Shown: positions 35,582-43,982, numbered from the stretch's first letter. The stretch: 64,000 nucleotides of DNA from Aestuariimicrobium ganziense (GCF_015352975.1 NZ_JACYIZ010000004.1:320939-384938); one strand, 5' to 3'. Made by a program: numbers and translations. Notes: generated by a model not told the origin, from the letters alone.

Positions 35582-36391
35582 GTGAGCGAGCCCCGCGTCG
35601 TCCCCGACCCCGACCATCCGGGGGCGTGGTTCGTCAGGGTCGGTGGGGCCGACCAGAGCTGGGTCGATCCGGACGATCCCGAGCACCTGGCCTTCGACTA
35701 CATGCAGCGGATCGCGCACCACATCGACGCCCATGCCCCACGAGGCGAGCGGCTTCGGGTCGTCCACATCGGGGGAGCAGGGCTGAGCCTGGCCCGTTAC
35801 GTGGCGCACACTCGTCCGACCTCGCCGCAGATCGTCTGCGAACCGGACGAGACCTTGACCGCCGAGGTGCGCGAGACCATCGGCCTGCCGCGCAACAGTG
35901 GCATCAAGGTGCGCGGGGTCGACGGCCGGGCCGGGGTGCGGGCGATGCCTGACGACTACGCCGACATCGTCATCGTCGACGCCTTCGTTGGGGCGAGGGT
36001 GCCGGCCGACCTGGTCACCGTGGAGTTCTTCGCCGACCTGCGCCGGATCGCACGCCCGGATGCCCAAGTGCTGCTCAACGTCACCGACATGCATCCCTTC
36101 GCGTGGACGAGGCGGCTGGTCTCGGGCCTTCGGATCTACTTCAGGCACGTGGCGCTGAGCACCGAGTCGTCGACCTTGAAGGGACGACGCTTCGGCAACG
36201 TGGTGATCGGGGCGTCGGCCACCGGACTACCGATCCAGCACCTGAACCGGGCAGCTGCCGGCGCGCCCTTCCCCTACCGGGTGGTGTCGGGTGAGCACCT
36301 GACCTCGCTGGTCGGGGGAGCCCAGCCCTTCCACGACGGGGCGAGCGACTCCTCGCCCGCCCCGCCCAGTGGATTGACCGCGTTTCGCTGA
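35582..36391 (+). CDS. Spermidine-synthase-like methyltransferase-fold protein
   Basis: A 269-residue protein with the class I methyltransferase/aminopropyltransferase fold. LRVVHIGGAGLSLARYV is the glycine-rich nucleotide loop, QIVCEPDETL the acidic loop binding the sugar hydroxyls, and ADIVIVDAF the post-strand-4 Asp pair of polyamine synthases. A polyamine gatekeeper loop is not clear, so true spermidine synthesis is uncertain; such homologues are common in actinobacteria. The GTG has TAGGCT 6 bases upstream (leaderless). Confidence 0.8.
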   Translation: MSEPRVVPDPDHPGAWFVRVGGADQSWVDPDDPEHLAFDYMQRIAHHIDAHAPRGERLRVVHIGGAGLSLARYVAHTRPTSPQIVCEPDETLTAEVRETIGLPRNSGIKVRGVDGRAGVRAMPDDYADIVIVDAFVGARVPADLVTVEFFADLRRIARPDAQVLLNVTDMHPFAWTRRLVSGLRIYFRHVALSTESSTLKGRRFGNVVIGASATGLPIQHLNRAAAGAPFPYRVVSGEHLTSLVGGAQPFHDGASDSSPAPPSGLTAFR

Positions 36392-36409
36392 TCGGTCTGG
36401 CTTGGCCGA

Positions 36410-37306
36410 TCAGACCTCGGTCAGCGAGATGTCGCCCGAGACCGTGGTCGCCCGGATCTCGATGTGCGGCTGACCCTCGCTCGGCTCGCCCGCACCGCGC
36501 AGGCTCGAGTCGACGTCACCGGTCATGGACGAGCAGTCGGTCCACACAGGGATGCCGCCGCGCACGCCGATCGAGATGTCACCCGAGGCGGTCTTGGCCT
36601 CGACCGAGCCCGACCCGAGTTCGCGCACCGAGAAGTCACCTGATCCGCTGCTGAGCCGGACCGTGCCCTCGACCAGGTCGACCGACACGTCGCCCGAGCC
36701 GGTCGAGAGCTTGCCCTCACCGTGCACGGCGTGCACGTCGATGTCGCCCGAACCGGTGGTGGCCTTCATTCGTCCGGTGTTGTCGGCGACGCTGATGTCG
36801 CCCGAGCCGGTGTTCAGGTCGGCGTCGCCGTCGATCCGCCGCAGCGACACGTCGCCACTGCCGGTGGAGCACTTGGCGCGGGCCGCCTCGGTGACGCTGA
36901 TGTCACCCTGGCCGGTCGACAACTCGACCTCGGCGAAGCGGCCGTCGAGTGAGATGTCGCCCGACTTGGTCTCGGCGTGCACCGGCGAGTTGGTGGGCAC
37001 GTGGACGACCACGAGCACCTCGGGCTGGTTCGAGCCGAAGCTGAAGGAGTGGCGCCCGATCGAGAAGCTGAACCCCGGTGCGCCCTCGGCGTCCAGCAGG
37101 GCCGGCACGTCGATGTGGAGTTCACCGTCGCGGAACTCGGGGGCGAACGGGTCGAGGTCGACCGGGCCGCGCGAGCGCAGTTCGGCTCGTGCCTCGGTGA
37201 GTCCTTCGACGGCCTGGACGGCGACGTCACCGCGGGCGTTGCGGATGCGCACGCGCACCGGGGCGTCGACGGCGGTGGTCCGCACGATGGAGGTGGTGTC
37301 AGTCAT
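36410..37306 (-). CDS. DUF4097-type beta-repeat protein
   Basis: A 298-residue cytoplasmic protein without signal peptide. From ~90 on it is a right-handed beta-helix-like repeat: S-G-D-I/V-S (TKSGDISLDG, TGQGDISVTE, TGSGDVSLRR, TGSGDISVAD) repeated about ten times at 19-22-residue spacing. This is the DUF4097 / adhesin-like family, whose function is unknown. AGGAG precedes the ATG. It lies 17 bases downstream of the RHH regulator gene in the same direction and is probably its main target. Confidence 0.87.
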   Translation of the reverse strand: MTDTTSIVRTTAVDAPVRVRIRNARGDVAVQAVEGLTEARAELRSRGPVDLDPFAPEFRDGELHIDVPALLDAEGAPGFSFSIGRHSFSFGSNQPEVLVVVHVPTNSPVHAETKSGDISLDGRFAEVELSTGQGDISVTEAARAKCSTGSGDVSLRRIDGDADLNTGSGDISVADNTGRMKATTGSGDIDVHAVHGEGKLSTGSGDVSVDLVEGTVRLSSGSGDFSVRELGSGSVEAKTASGDISIGVRGGIPVWTDCSSMTGDVDSSLRGAGEPSEGQPHIEIRATTVSGDISLTEV

Positions 37307-37323
37307 GGTGGTGGTCTCCTGGG

Positions 37324-37800
37324 TCAGGCCCAGCCGGTGAGCCGGCGGCCGGTGGATCGGTTGTGGTGGTGGCGCGACTGGGAGCCGAACGCGCCGCGGA
37401 CCGCCTCGACGATCCAGGTGTTGAGCGACTGGCCGCTGCGGGTGGCGGCGTCCTCGGCGCGGGCCTTGAGCCCGTCGGGCAGGCGCAGGGTGAGTCGGGT
37501 GGTGGCCTGGTCGTCGCCGAGCACCTCGGTGGGTTCGGTGTCAAGGGCGGGGGCGGCTTGGTGGCGGGTGACCACGAACTGGGGTTCGCGACCGGCCATC
37601 CGCACCTCGACGACGGTGTCGTCCAGTTCGGACGAGAGCTGGGCTGCGGCCTGCGAGAGCAGGTCGAGCATGGCCATCCGCAGGGCTGGGTCGAGGGCGA
37701 CCAGCAGCCGTGAGGCGGCGTCGCGAGCGGCGTCGTCGCCGAGCGAGGCGGCGTTGCCCAGGTCGCGATGCAGGGCTTCGATGTGGGGTCCGAGTTCCAT
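37324..37800 (-). CDS. Ribbon-helix-helix regulator controlling the DUF4097 gene
   Basis: A 158-residue protein. Residues 1-~60 are helical, ~100-136 is an RHH (Arc/CopG/HicB-like) DNA-binding domain (TTRLTLRLPDGLKARAED, AATRSGQSLNTWIVEAV), and the tail is His/Arg-rich (SRHHHNRSTGRR). A strand precedes two helices, so dimers should bind direct or inverted sites. Two inverted repeats overlap the promoter region directly upstream (37800-37860), pointing to autoregulation of this operon and possibly of the divergent sortase-like gene. CATGAT lies 6 bases before the ATG. Confidence 0.85.
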   Translation of the reverse strand: MELGPHIEALHRDLGNAASLGDDAARDAASRLLVALDPALRMAMLDLLSQAAAQLSSELDDTVVEVRMAGREPQFVVTRHQAAPALDTEPTEVLGDDQATTRLTLRLPDGLKARAEDAATRSGQSLNTWIVEAVRGAFGSQSRHHHNRSTGRRLTGWA

Positions 37801-37829
37801 GACACCATCATGGCGTCGTCATGGTGTCA
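37800..37829. promoter_or_regulatory. Inverted repeat 1 (probable RHH operator)
   Basis: TGACACCAT (37800-37808) and ATGGTGTCA (37821-37829) are perfect 9-bp inverted arms 12 bases apart. The site overlaps the RHH start codon and its candidate -10 (CATGAT). It shares a TGGTGT core with repeat 2. Confidence 0.65.
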
Positions 37830-37834
37830 TATCA

Positions 37835-37860
37835 ACACCACAATGCCGTCACTGTGGTGT
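37835..37860. promoter_or_regulatory. Inverted repeat 2 (probable RHH operator)
   Basis: ACACCACA (37835-37842) and TGTGGTGT (37853-37860), perfect 8-bp arms 10 bases apart, reuse the TGGTGT core of repeat 1. It lies 38-63 bases above the -10 candidate CACAAT of the sortase-like gene, so both divergent genes could be controlled. Confidence 0.6.
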
Positions 37861-37911
37861 CGATGGTGGTGCAGTGCTGGACGAGGGTCTGGCTGCGGCA
37901 CAATGGCGGCG

Positions 37912-38556
37912 ATGGCGAGACGAGACAAGGCACGACGACGCCCCGGACCAGTGGCGTGGACCCTGGTCGGGATGCTGGTCGTCGTGCTCGCCGCCGGAGG
38001 CTTCCTGGGCTGGCAGGTCTGGGGCACCGACGCACGCGCCCGGACCCGCGCCGGTCAGGAGGTGGCCAGCATGCGCGCGAACTGGGCCGCTGTGCCGAGC
38101 ACGGTCGGCGCCAGCACGCCGGGTGCTCCGATCGGCGTGATCAGCATCCCGAAGCTCGGACTGGCATGGCCGGTGGTGGTGGGCACCGACGAGGACGCCC
38201 TGCAGCGCGGCGTGGGTTGGTACCGCACGACGGCGTGGCCCGGCGACGTCGGCAACACCGCGATGGCGGGGCTGCGAGTCACCCACGGGTCACCGTTTCG
38301 CGGACTGCTCGACCTGGTCGAGGGCGACGAGGTGGTGGTCGAGACCGCTCGGGCGACCCTGCGCTACGAGGTGGTCGTCCCCGCCTCGCAGCTGACCGTC
38401 GACAAGGACGCAGGCTGGGTGCTCGACCCAGTTCCCGGCCATCCCGGGGCGCCGCCGCACCAGCCGCTGCTGACGCTCACCACCGCGCAGGACCTGGTGG
38501 CCACCGGCGAGCGCTCCGTCGCGATCGCCACTCTGGCCAGCCGCACCGATCGCTGA
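37912..38556 (+). CDS. Class E/F-like sortase lacking catalytic Cys and His (pseudo-sortase)
   Basis: A 214-residue membrane-anchored protein. A basic N-terminus and one span (VAWTLVGMLVVVLAAGGFLGW) precede a sortase beta-barrel: PIGVISIPKLGLAWPVVVGTD, WPGDVGNTAMAGLRVTHGSPF, LVEGDEVVVETARATLRYEV, LLTLTTAQDLVATGERSVAIATL. The catalytic His of A-G-H-R is Leu (AGLR) and the Cys of L-T-L-T-T-C is Ala (TLTTA); an Arg (GERSVAIATL) remains. Transpeptidation is therefore not expected. ATG 37912 is chosen for CACAAT 7 bases upstream; ATG 37903 is possible. It is divergent from the RHH gene. Confidence 0.85.
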   Translation: MARRDKARRRPGPVAWTLVGMLVVVLAAGGFLGWQVWGTDARARTRAGQEVASMRANWAAVPSTVGASTPGAPIGVISIPKLGLAWPVVVGTDEDALQRGVGWYRTTAWPGDVGNTAMAGLRVTHGSPFRGLLDLVEGDEVVVETARATLRYEVVVPASQLTVDKDAGWVLDPVPGHPGAPPHQPLLTLTTAQDLVATGERSVAIATLASRTDR

Positions 38557-38582
38557 GTAGGGCGGGAGCCGAGCGACCAGCG

Positions 38583-38652
38583 CTGAGGCACAGGTTGTTG
38601 TGTGGGGCACAGGCAATTTCCTGTGCTTCACACAGCAGGGTGTGCCTCAGTG
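38583..38652. repeat. Long compound hairpin between convergent genes
   Basis: CTGAGGCACA (38583-38592) pairs with TGTGCCTCAG (38641-38650). Within it TGTGTGGGGCACAGG pairs imperfectly with CCTGTGCTTCACACA around a short AATTT loop. It separates the convergent sortase-like and pyrE stops, so it could terminate both. Its nested design matches the elements at 14841 and 22797. Confidence 0.65.
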
Positions 38653-38668
38653 AGAGGGGAGGGCGTGT

Positions 38669-39202
38669 CTACTCGATTGCCGCTGCGGCGTCCAGGTCGG
38701 CGCGGGTGAGTACTGAGCGCACCTCGAGGCCGACATCGTCCAAGGGGTTCGTCCCCTCGGGGGAGCGGTCGATGGCGCAGACCACGGTCTCGACGATGGC
38801 GCCGGCCTCGCGCAACGCGCGGGTGGCGTCGCGCACCGCACCGCCAGTGGTGATCACGTCCTCGATCAGCGTCACCCGACGCCCAGCGACCTCGGGTCCC
38901 TCGGCCAGCTTGCAGGTGCCGTAGGTCTTGGCCTCCTTGCGGACGAACAGCGCCGGCAGCCCGGTCTTCGCGCTCACCATGGTGGCGATCGGCACACCGC
39001 CGAGCTCCAGGCCGCCAAGCAGTTCGGTGTCGTCGGACAACAGCGGCACCATCGCCGCGGCCACCCGCTCGAGCAGCGCCGGCTGCGCCTCGAACAGGTA
39101 CTTGTCGAAGTAGGTGTCGGCCACCTGCCCGGACCGGAGCGTGAAGGTGCCGGTGAGGCGGCAGGCGGCGTTGATGTCGGCAGCGAGCGTGCGGTCGTCC
39201 AT
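38669..39202 (-). CDS. pyrE: Orotate phosphoribosyltransferase
   Basis: A 177-residue type I phosphoribosyltransferase making orotidine 5'-monophosphate from orotate and PRPP in pyrimidine synthesis. The PRPP-binding motif is VTLIEDVITTGGAVRDA; the N-terminus FTLRSGQVADTYFDKY and the RKEAKTYG flexible loop are family marks. TAGGCT lies 7 bases before the ATG without a Shine-Dalgarno, consistent with a leaderless transcript. It is divergent from lemA and convergent with the pseudo-sortase. Confidence 0.96.
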   Translation of the reverse strand: MDDRTLAADINAACRLTGTFTLRSGQVADTYFDKYLFEAQPALLERVAAAMVPLLSDDTELLGGLELGGVPIATMVSAKTGLPALFVRKEAKTYGTCKLAEGPEVAGRRVTLIEDVITTGGAVRDATRALREAGAIVETVVCAIDRSPEGTNPLDDVGLEVRSVLTRADLDAAAAIE

Positions 39203-39266
39203 GTCGGCGAGCCTAGTGGAACACGCTCGCCCGGCCCGGGCCCGCTCGGGCGCTAGGGTGAACGCC

Positions 39267-40100
39267 ATGGAATGGATCATCATCGGCCTCATCGCGATCG
39301 TGGCCATCGGCGCCCTGCTGTTCATCGCGCCGTACAACAGCTTCGTGCGCATGCGCAACCTCATCCAGGAGTCGTGGCGACAGATCGACGTCGAGCTCAA
39401 CCGGCGCTACGAGTTGATCCCCAACCTGGTCGAGACGGTGCGCGCCTACGCCGCCCACGAGCGCAACACCCTCGAAGAGGTCACCCGGCTGCGAAACCAG
39501 GCGCAGGCCCTGGCCGGTCAGTCCGGTGGCGGCATGCCCAGCGAGCAGCGAGCCGAGGTCGAGAGCCAGCTCTCGGGTGCGGTGCGCAACCTGATCGTCA
39601 GCGTCGAGGCCTACCCCGAGCTGAAGTCGAACCAGAACTTCCTGCACCTGCAGCAGGAGCTCACCGACACCGAAGACCGGATCGCGGCCGGCCGGCGCTT
39701 CTACAACGCCAACGTGCGCGCCTACACCACCACGGTCGAGCAGGTGCCGAGCAACATCGTCGCGAACATGTTCAAGTTCGAGAAGGCCACCTACTTCGAG
39801 GTCAACGATCCGCAGGTGCGTCGCGCTCCCGATGTGAACTTCGGCGAGATCTCCTACCGCGGTGACCAGGCCGGCAGCCCCCAGTCGGCCGGTGGCCAGC
39901 TGGCTGCGTCGCCGTCGACCGAACTGCCCAACCCGCAGTCGCAGCAGGGCAACCAGCAGTGGACCCAACAGGGCCAGTGGAACCAGCAGCCGCAGGCCCA
40001 GCCCCAGTGGAACCAGCCCCCGAGTCAGGGCCAGCCCGGCCAGCAGTGGCAGCAGCAGCCCCCGCAGCAGGGCGGTTACCAGCCCCCGCAGCAGGGCTGA
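39267..40100 (+). CDS. lemA: LemA-family membrane protein with Q/P/W-rich tail
   Basis: A 277-residue LemA protein. An N-terminal span (WIIIGLIAIVAIGALLFIAPY) and YNSFVRMRNLIQESWRQIDVELNRRYELIPNLVETV (read as motifs YNSF and ELNRRYELIPNLVE) begin the helical LemA domain, ending TTTVEQVPSNIVANMF. The last ~75 residues are a Gln/Pro/Trp low-complexity tail (QQWTQQGQWNQQ). LemA proteins are of uncertain function, often near membrane proteases. TAGGGT 7 bases before the ATG suggests a leaderless start. Confidence 0.9.
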   Translation: MEWIIIGLIAIVAIGALLFIAPYNSFVRMRNLIQESWRQIDVELNRRYELIPNLVETVRAYAAHERNTLEEVTRLRNQAQALAGQSGGGMPSEQRAEVESQLSGAVRNLIVSVEAYPELKSNQNFLHLQQELTDTEDRIAAGRRFYNANVRAYTTTVEQVPSNIVANMFKFEKATYFEVNDPQVRRAPDVNFGEISYRGDQAGSPQSAGGQLAASPSTELPNPQSQQGNQQWTQQGQWNQQPQAQPQWNQPPSQGQPGQQWQQQPPQQGGYQPPQQG

Positions 40101-40114
40101 GCAACCCGAGCTTC

Positions 40115-40152
40115 CAGACGTCCCCGGACCGTGCCAGGTCGGGGGACGTCTG
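40115..40152 (+). terminator. Rho-independent-type hairpin after lemA
   Basis: CAGACGTCCCC (40115-40125) pairs with GGGGACGTCTG (40142-40152) around a 16-base loop; a GT-rich stretch (TGTGTCTGG) follows rather than a T-run, as is common in actinobacteria. Confidence 0.75.
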
Positions 40153-40290
40153 TGTCTGGCCTGTTGTTGCGGTTTGGTGAAAAACCCTCAACCCCGGGGG
40201 TGGAAATGATTGACGCGCCCGAAGGGGCTGGCCTAGCGTCCACTGCAGCCGCGAAGCCAACGCCGACTTCGCACGAACAGGGAGACCAAC

Positions 40291-43200
40291 TTGTCACGAA
40301 CGTCGATGAGGCGCGCTGCTGTGGTCATGGGCGCAGTCGCCACCCTCGTCCTGCCGCTGACAGCAGCGGCGGACCCTGCCGGCACCGACCGGCACCGACC
40401 GATCTCGGACGCCATCAAGCTGCAGTCCGAGTACCAACCGCTGGGAGCTCGCCAGGCCAGGACCGTGAAGGTCATGGTCGAGATGGCTGGTGACCCCGTG
40501 GCCGTCGTCCAGGCCAAGGCCGGACGCGACCTGACCACGACCGAGAAGAACCGGGTCAAGAAGAACCTCAAGGGCAAGCAGGACGCCATCGCCGGCCGCA
40601 TCAAGGGCAACGGCGGCAAGGTGCTCTCGCAGATGCAGTCCGCCTACAATGGGATGCAGGTGCAGGTCTCGAGCGACAAGCTGGACGAGATCGCCAAGCT
40701 GCCCGGCGTGAGCGCGCTGCGCCCGGTCATCAAGTATGAGCTCAACAACGCCACCAGCGTTCCCTACCTGGGTGTTCCCCAGGTCTGGCAGGACACCGGC
40801 TACACCGGCAAGGGCGTCAAGATCGCCATCATCGACACCGGTGTCGACTACACCCACTCCGACTTCGGCGGCCCGGGCACCGTCGAGGCGTTCAAGACTG
40901 CCGACGCCACCAGCGATCAGGCGGCCGACCCGGCATGGTTCGGCCCCAAGGCCCCCCGTGTCAAGGGTGGCTACGACTTCGTCGGCGACGCCTACAACGC
41001 CAGCGATGACAACTCGGTGGCCAAGCCCGACCCCAACCCGCTCGACTGCTACGGCCACGGCACCCACGTCGCCGGCAGCGCCGCTGGCGGTGGCGTGAAC
41101 CCCGACGGCACCCCCTACACCGGTCCGTTCGACGCGACCACGCCGCAGCGTGAGTTCGAGGTCGGCCCCGGCGTGGCTCCCGAGGCCGACATCTACGCCC
41201 TGCGTGTCTTCGGCTGCGCCGGCTCGACCGACAAGACCACCGAGGCCATCGACTGGGCCGTCGCTAATGGCATGGACGTCATCAACATGTCGCTGGGCTC
41301 GACCTATGGCACCACTGAGGACGCCACCGCGATCGCCTCGACCAACGCGGTTGCTTCCGGTGTGGTCGTCGTCGCCGCTGCCGGCAACGACGGCAACAAC
41401 CCCTACATGGTGGGCTCCCCGGCGACTGGCCGTGGCGTGGTGGCCGTGGCCGCCAACGACTCCACCGAGAGCTTCCCGGGCGCCGAACTGACGGTCAACG
41501 ACAAGCCGATCCCGGCGATCAATGCCAACGGGGCCGCCCTGCCCAGCACTCCGTTCACCATCCGCGTCATCAAGGACAACCCGGCGACCCCGGGGAACGA
41601 GGCCCTGGGCTGCTCGGCAGCCTCCTACGGCACCCTGACCTCGACCGACATCGCGGTGGTCGAGCGTGGCGCCTGCGCCCGTGTCGCCAAGGCGATCTTC
41701 GGCCAGCAGGCCGGCGCCGGCGCGGTGATCATGATCAACTCCGAGCCGAGTTACCCGCCCTACGAGGGTGAGATCACCGAGAACCCCGACACCGGTGAGG
41801 CCTACACCGTCACCATCCCGTTCCTCGGGGTGCGCCAGTCCGACGGTCCTGCGCTGGTGGCGGCTGACGGCACGACCCTGACCATGGTGGCGAAGCCGCT
41901 GCCCAACCCGGGCTTCTCGGCCGCGTCGTCGTTCACCTCGGGTGGACCCCGCACTGCCGACTCGGCCGTGCGACCCAACCTGATCGCCCCTGGCGTCTCG
42001 ATCGCCTCGGCGGGTGTGGGCACTGGCTACAAGAAGGCGCTCAACTCGGGCACCTCGATGGCCACCCCGCACGTGGCCGGCGTGGCTGCGCTCGCCATCC
42101 AGGCACACCCGACCTGGTCGGCGACCGACATCTCGTCCGCGCTGGTCAGCACCGCACTGCCGAACAAGGTGGCTGGTTACCGGCTCACCCTGTCGGGTGT
42201 CGGTCTGGTGAATCCTGCGGGTGTGGTCTCGGCGACCGCGCTGGCCACCGGTGACACCTTCACCGTTGACGGCAAGAACTACCAGGAGCCAGAGCTGAGC
42301 TTCGGCTTCCAGTCGTTCGTGACCACCTACACCAGCACCAAGGCGGTCACCCTGGTCAACAAGGCCGACAAGGCTGTCACCTACACCGCGCAGGCGGTGG
42401 CCACGCCGCAGTCGAAGAAGGCGCAGATCACGGTCTCGCCGGCGAGTGTCACGGTGCCCGCAGGTGGTCAGGCGACGGTCAAGGTCACCATGACCGTCAA
42501 CGCAGCTGACATTCCCTCGGCACTGGCCGCTGGTGGTGGCCAGTACAAGTTCTACGAGGTCAGCGGCAACGTGGTGTTCACCGCCGGCTCGTCGCAGCTG
42601 CGGGTCCCCTACCTGATGGTCCCCAGGCCCGACGCCAAGGTGACGGCCTCGACCAACGGTCGACTCAACCCGCGCGATGGTGGTGTGACCGTGACCCTGT
42701 CGAGCAAGGGCAGGGTCGCCACCTCGGCCGACACCTACCAGTGGGGACTGAGCGACCCGAAGGACGCCCCGGCGAACAGCTATGCCCCCTACGACCTGCG
42801 GGCCGTCGGTGTGCAGTCGTTCGCTGACGGTGACGACCAGTTGCTGGTCTTCGCGGTGAGCTCGTGGAACAGGATGTCGAACCCGTCGTCGATGGAGTAC
42901 GACATCCCGATCGACAGCAACGGTGACGGCAAGGTCGACAAGGTCCTGTTCACCGTCGACTACGGACTGGTTGCCACCGGCGACGCCGATGGTCGCACCG
43001 GGGTGTTCTTCAACGATCTCGACACCCGCAGGACCTACTTCGCCGGGTTCCTGGCCTCTGGCGCCACCGATGTCAGCACCTTGCTGATCCCGGTCTACGC
43101 CTCTGACCTGGGCATCACCGGGCAGTTCGCCTACACCGCGGAGTCCTACTCGCTCAACAGCGGCGAATGGTACGACACCGTCAGCGGCGTCGCCCAGTAC

Positions 43201-43386
43201 AACCCGTGGAAGCCGGCGGTCGCCAATGGTGACTGGGTCGACATCCCCGCCGGGGGCAAGGCCTCGCTGCGAATCACGCTCGACAAGGCCGAGGCGGCCA
43301 AGCAGCGTCCGCTGGGATCGATGATCGTGGTGATGGACAACAAGGCCGGCGCTGAGCAGGCCATCCTGATCCCGTCCAACAAGTAG
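40291..43386 (+). CDS. Large secreted subtilisin-like serine protease (S8)
   Basis: A 1031-residue exported protease. Signal peptide 1-~26 (RRAAVVMGAVATLVLPLTAAA) is followed by an I9-type propeptide to ~155. The S8 domain has catalytic D182 (IIDTGVDYTHSDF), H256 (CYGHGTHVAG), oxyanion Asn in AAAGNDGNNPY and S589 (NSGTSMATPHVAG); a protease-associated domain is inserted at ~410-540. The C-terminal ~400 residues are beta-rich Fn3-like (VTLVNKADKAVTYTAQAV), with no sorting signal. TTG start: AGGGAG lies 6 bases upstream, whereas ATG 40306 would be too far from it. Confidence 0.93.
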   Translation: MSRTSMRRAAVVMGAVATLVLPLTAAADPAGTDRHRPISDAIKLQSEYQPLGARQARTVKVMVEMAGDPVAVVQAKAGRDLTTTEKNRVKKNLKGKQDAIAGRIKGNGGKVLSQMQSAYNGMQVQVSSDKLDEIAKLPGVSALRPVIKYELNNATSVPYLGVPQVWQDTGYTGKGVKIAIIDTGVDYTHSDFGGPGTVEAFKTADATSDQAADPAWFGPKAPRVKGGYDFVGDAYNASDDNSVAKPDPNPLDCYGHGTHVAGSAAGGGVNPDGTPYTGPFDATTPQREFEVGPGVAPEADIYALRVFGCAGSTDKTTEAIDWAVANGMDVINMSLGSTYGTTEDATAIASTNAVASGVVVVAAAGNDGNNPYMVGSPATGRGVVAVAANDSTESFPGAELTVNDKPIPAINANGAALPSTPFTIRVIKDNPATPGNEALGCSAASYGTLTSTDIAVVERGACARVAKAIFGQQAGAGAVIMINSEPSYPPYEGEITENPDTGEAYTVTIPFLGVRQSDGPALVAADGTTLTMVAKPLPNPGFSAASSFTSGGPRTADSAVRPNLIAPGVSIASAGVGTGYKKALNSGTSMATPHVAGVAALAIQAHPTWSATDISSALVSTALPNKVAGYRLTLSGVGLVNPAGVVSATALATGDTFTVDGKNYQEPELSFGFQSFVTTYTSTKAVTLVNKADKAVTYTAQAVATPQSKKAQITVSPASVTVPAGGQATVKVTMTVNAADIPSALAAGGGQYKFYEVSGNVVFTAGSSQLRVPYLMVPRPDAKVTASTNGRLNPRDGGVTVTLSSKGRVATSADTYQWGLSDPKDAPANSYAPYDLRAVGVQSFADGDDQLLVFAVSSWNRMSNPSSMEYDIPIDSNGDGKVDKVLFTVDYGLVATGDADGRTGVFFNDLDTRRTYFAGFLASGATDVSTLLIPVYASDLGITGQFAYTAESYSLNSGEWYDTVSGVAQYNPWKPAVANGDWVDIPAGGKASLRITLDKAEAAKQRPLGSMIVVMDNKAGAEQAILIPSNK

Positions 43387-43401
43387 CACCCACTCGATCT
43401 G

Positions 43402-43435
43402 CAGGGGGCGTTCCGGGCGACCGGGGCGCCCCCTG
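43402..43435 (+). terminator. Strong hairpin after the protease gene
   Basis: CAGGGGGCG (43402-43410) pairs perfectly with CGCCCCCTG (43427-43435), 16-base loop. It lies between the convergent protease and lipoprotein genes and may serve both strands. No clear T-run. Confidence 0.75.
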
Positions 43436-43468
43436 TGGCATGCCGGCGTGGCTCGGACGAGCTGTCGC

Positions 43469-43948
43469 TCAGCTGTGCGGGTTCGACGGGACGGCCCCGC
43501 CACCGCGGGTGCACAGCACCGGGCGGCCGCTGTTGCCCGAGCGGTAGTCATGGCTCCGGCCGTCGAGTTGGACGATCACGCGCCAGCCCTGCTCGATGGC
43601 CTGGGTGTACATGCGTCCGGGCTCGGGACAACCGAGTGCGCCGTTGGGCCAGGACACCGGCGCCGACTCGACCACCACCAGGCCGGCGGGGTCGAGACCC
43701 CGGCGTCGCAGGTCGTCCTCGATGGCGCGCAGCAGGTCGGCGGGCGGCTGCTGGATCGAGGTCGACGGCTGTGGGCTGGTGCGCACCGGCCCGGTCGGGG
43801 CGGTCTGGAACGGCGGACGCGAACTCGGCGCACCGCTGGTGGGCGCCCCACTGGTCGAGGGGCTCTCGGCGACGACCTCGTCGGGATCAGCACTGCTGCA
43901 GGCACACAGCAGCGACAGGGCCGCGACCACCACCAGCGTCCTTCTCAT
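43469..43948 (-). CDS. Small lipoprotein of unknown function
   Basis: A 159-residue lipoprotein: signal peptide MRRTLVVVAALSLLCAC with lipobox Cys17 (LLCAC), a Ser/Thr/Pro linker to ~75, then a ~75-residue globular part (PADLLRAIEDDLRRRGLDP, AGLVVVESAPVSWPNGALGC, YTQAIEQGWRVIVQLDGR, SHDYRSGNSG). The W-P-N-G-A-L-G-C-P-x-P-G and Y-x-Q-A...G-x-x-V pattern is a known small actinobacterial domain without assigned role; its two Cys probably form a disulfide. GGGAGG lies just before the ATG. Confidence 0.75.
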   Translation of the reverse strand: MRRTLVVVAALSLLCACSSADPDEVVAESPSTSGAPTSGAPSSRPPFQTAPTGPVRTSPQPSTSIQQPPADLLRAIEDDLRRRGLDPAGLVVVESAPVSWPNGALGCPEPGRMYTQAIEQGWRVIVQLDGRSHDYRSGNSGRPVLCTRGGGAVPSNPHS

Positions 43949-43982
43949 GCCTCCCAGTGTGCCTCGCCCGCCCCAACGACGC

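Noticed and set aside
37768..37902. Longer start for the sortase-like gene
   Set aside because: The extra N-terminus would overlap the RHH operator and lacks a ribosome site; the signal-anchor begins right after ATG 37912.
40294..43551. 1085-residue open frame on the minus strand
   Set aside because: Antisense shadow of the S8 protease gene, without domains or signal peptide.
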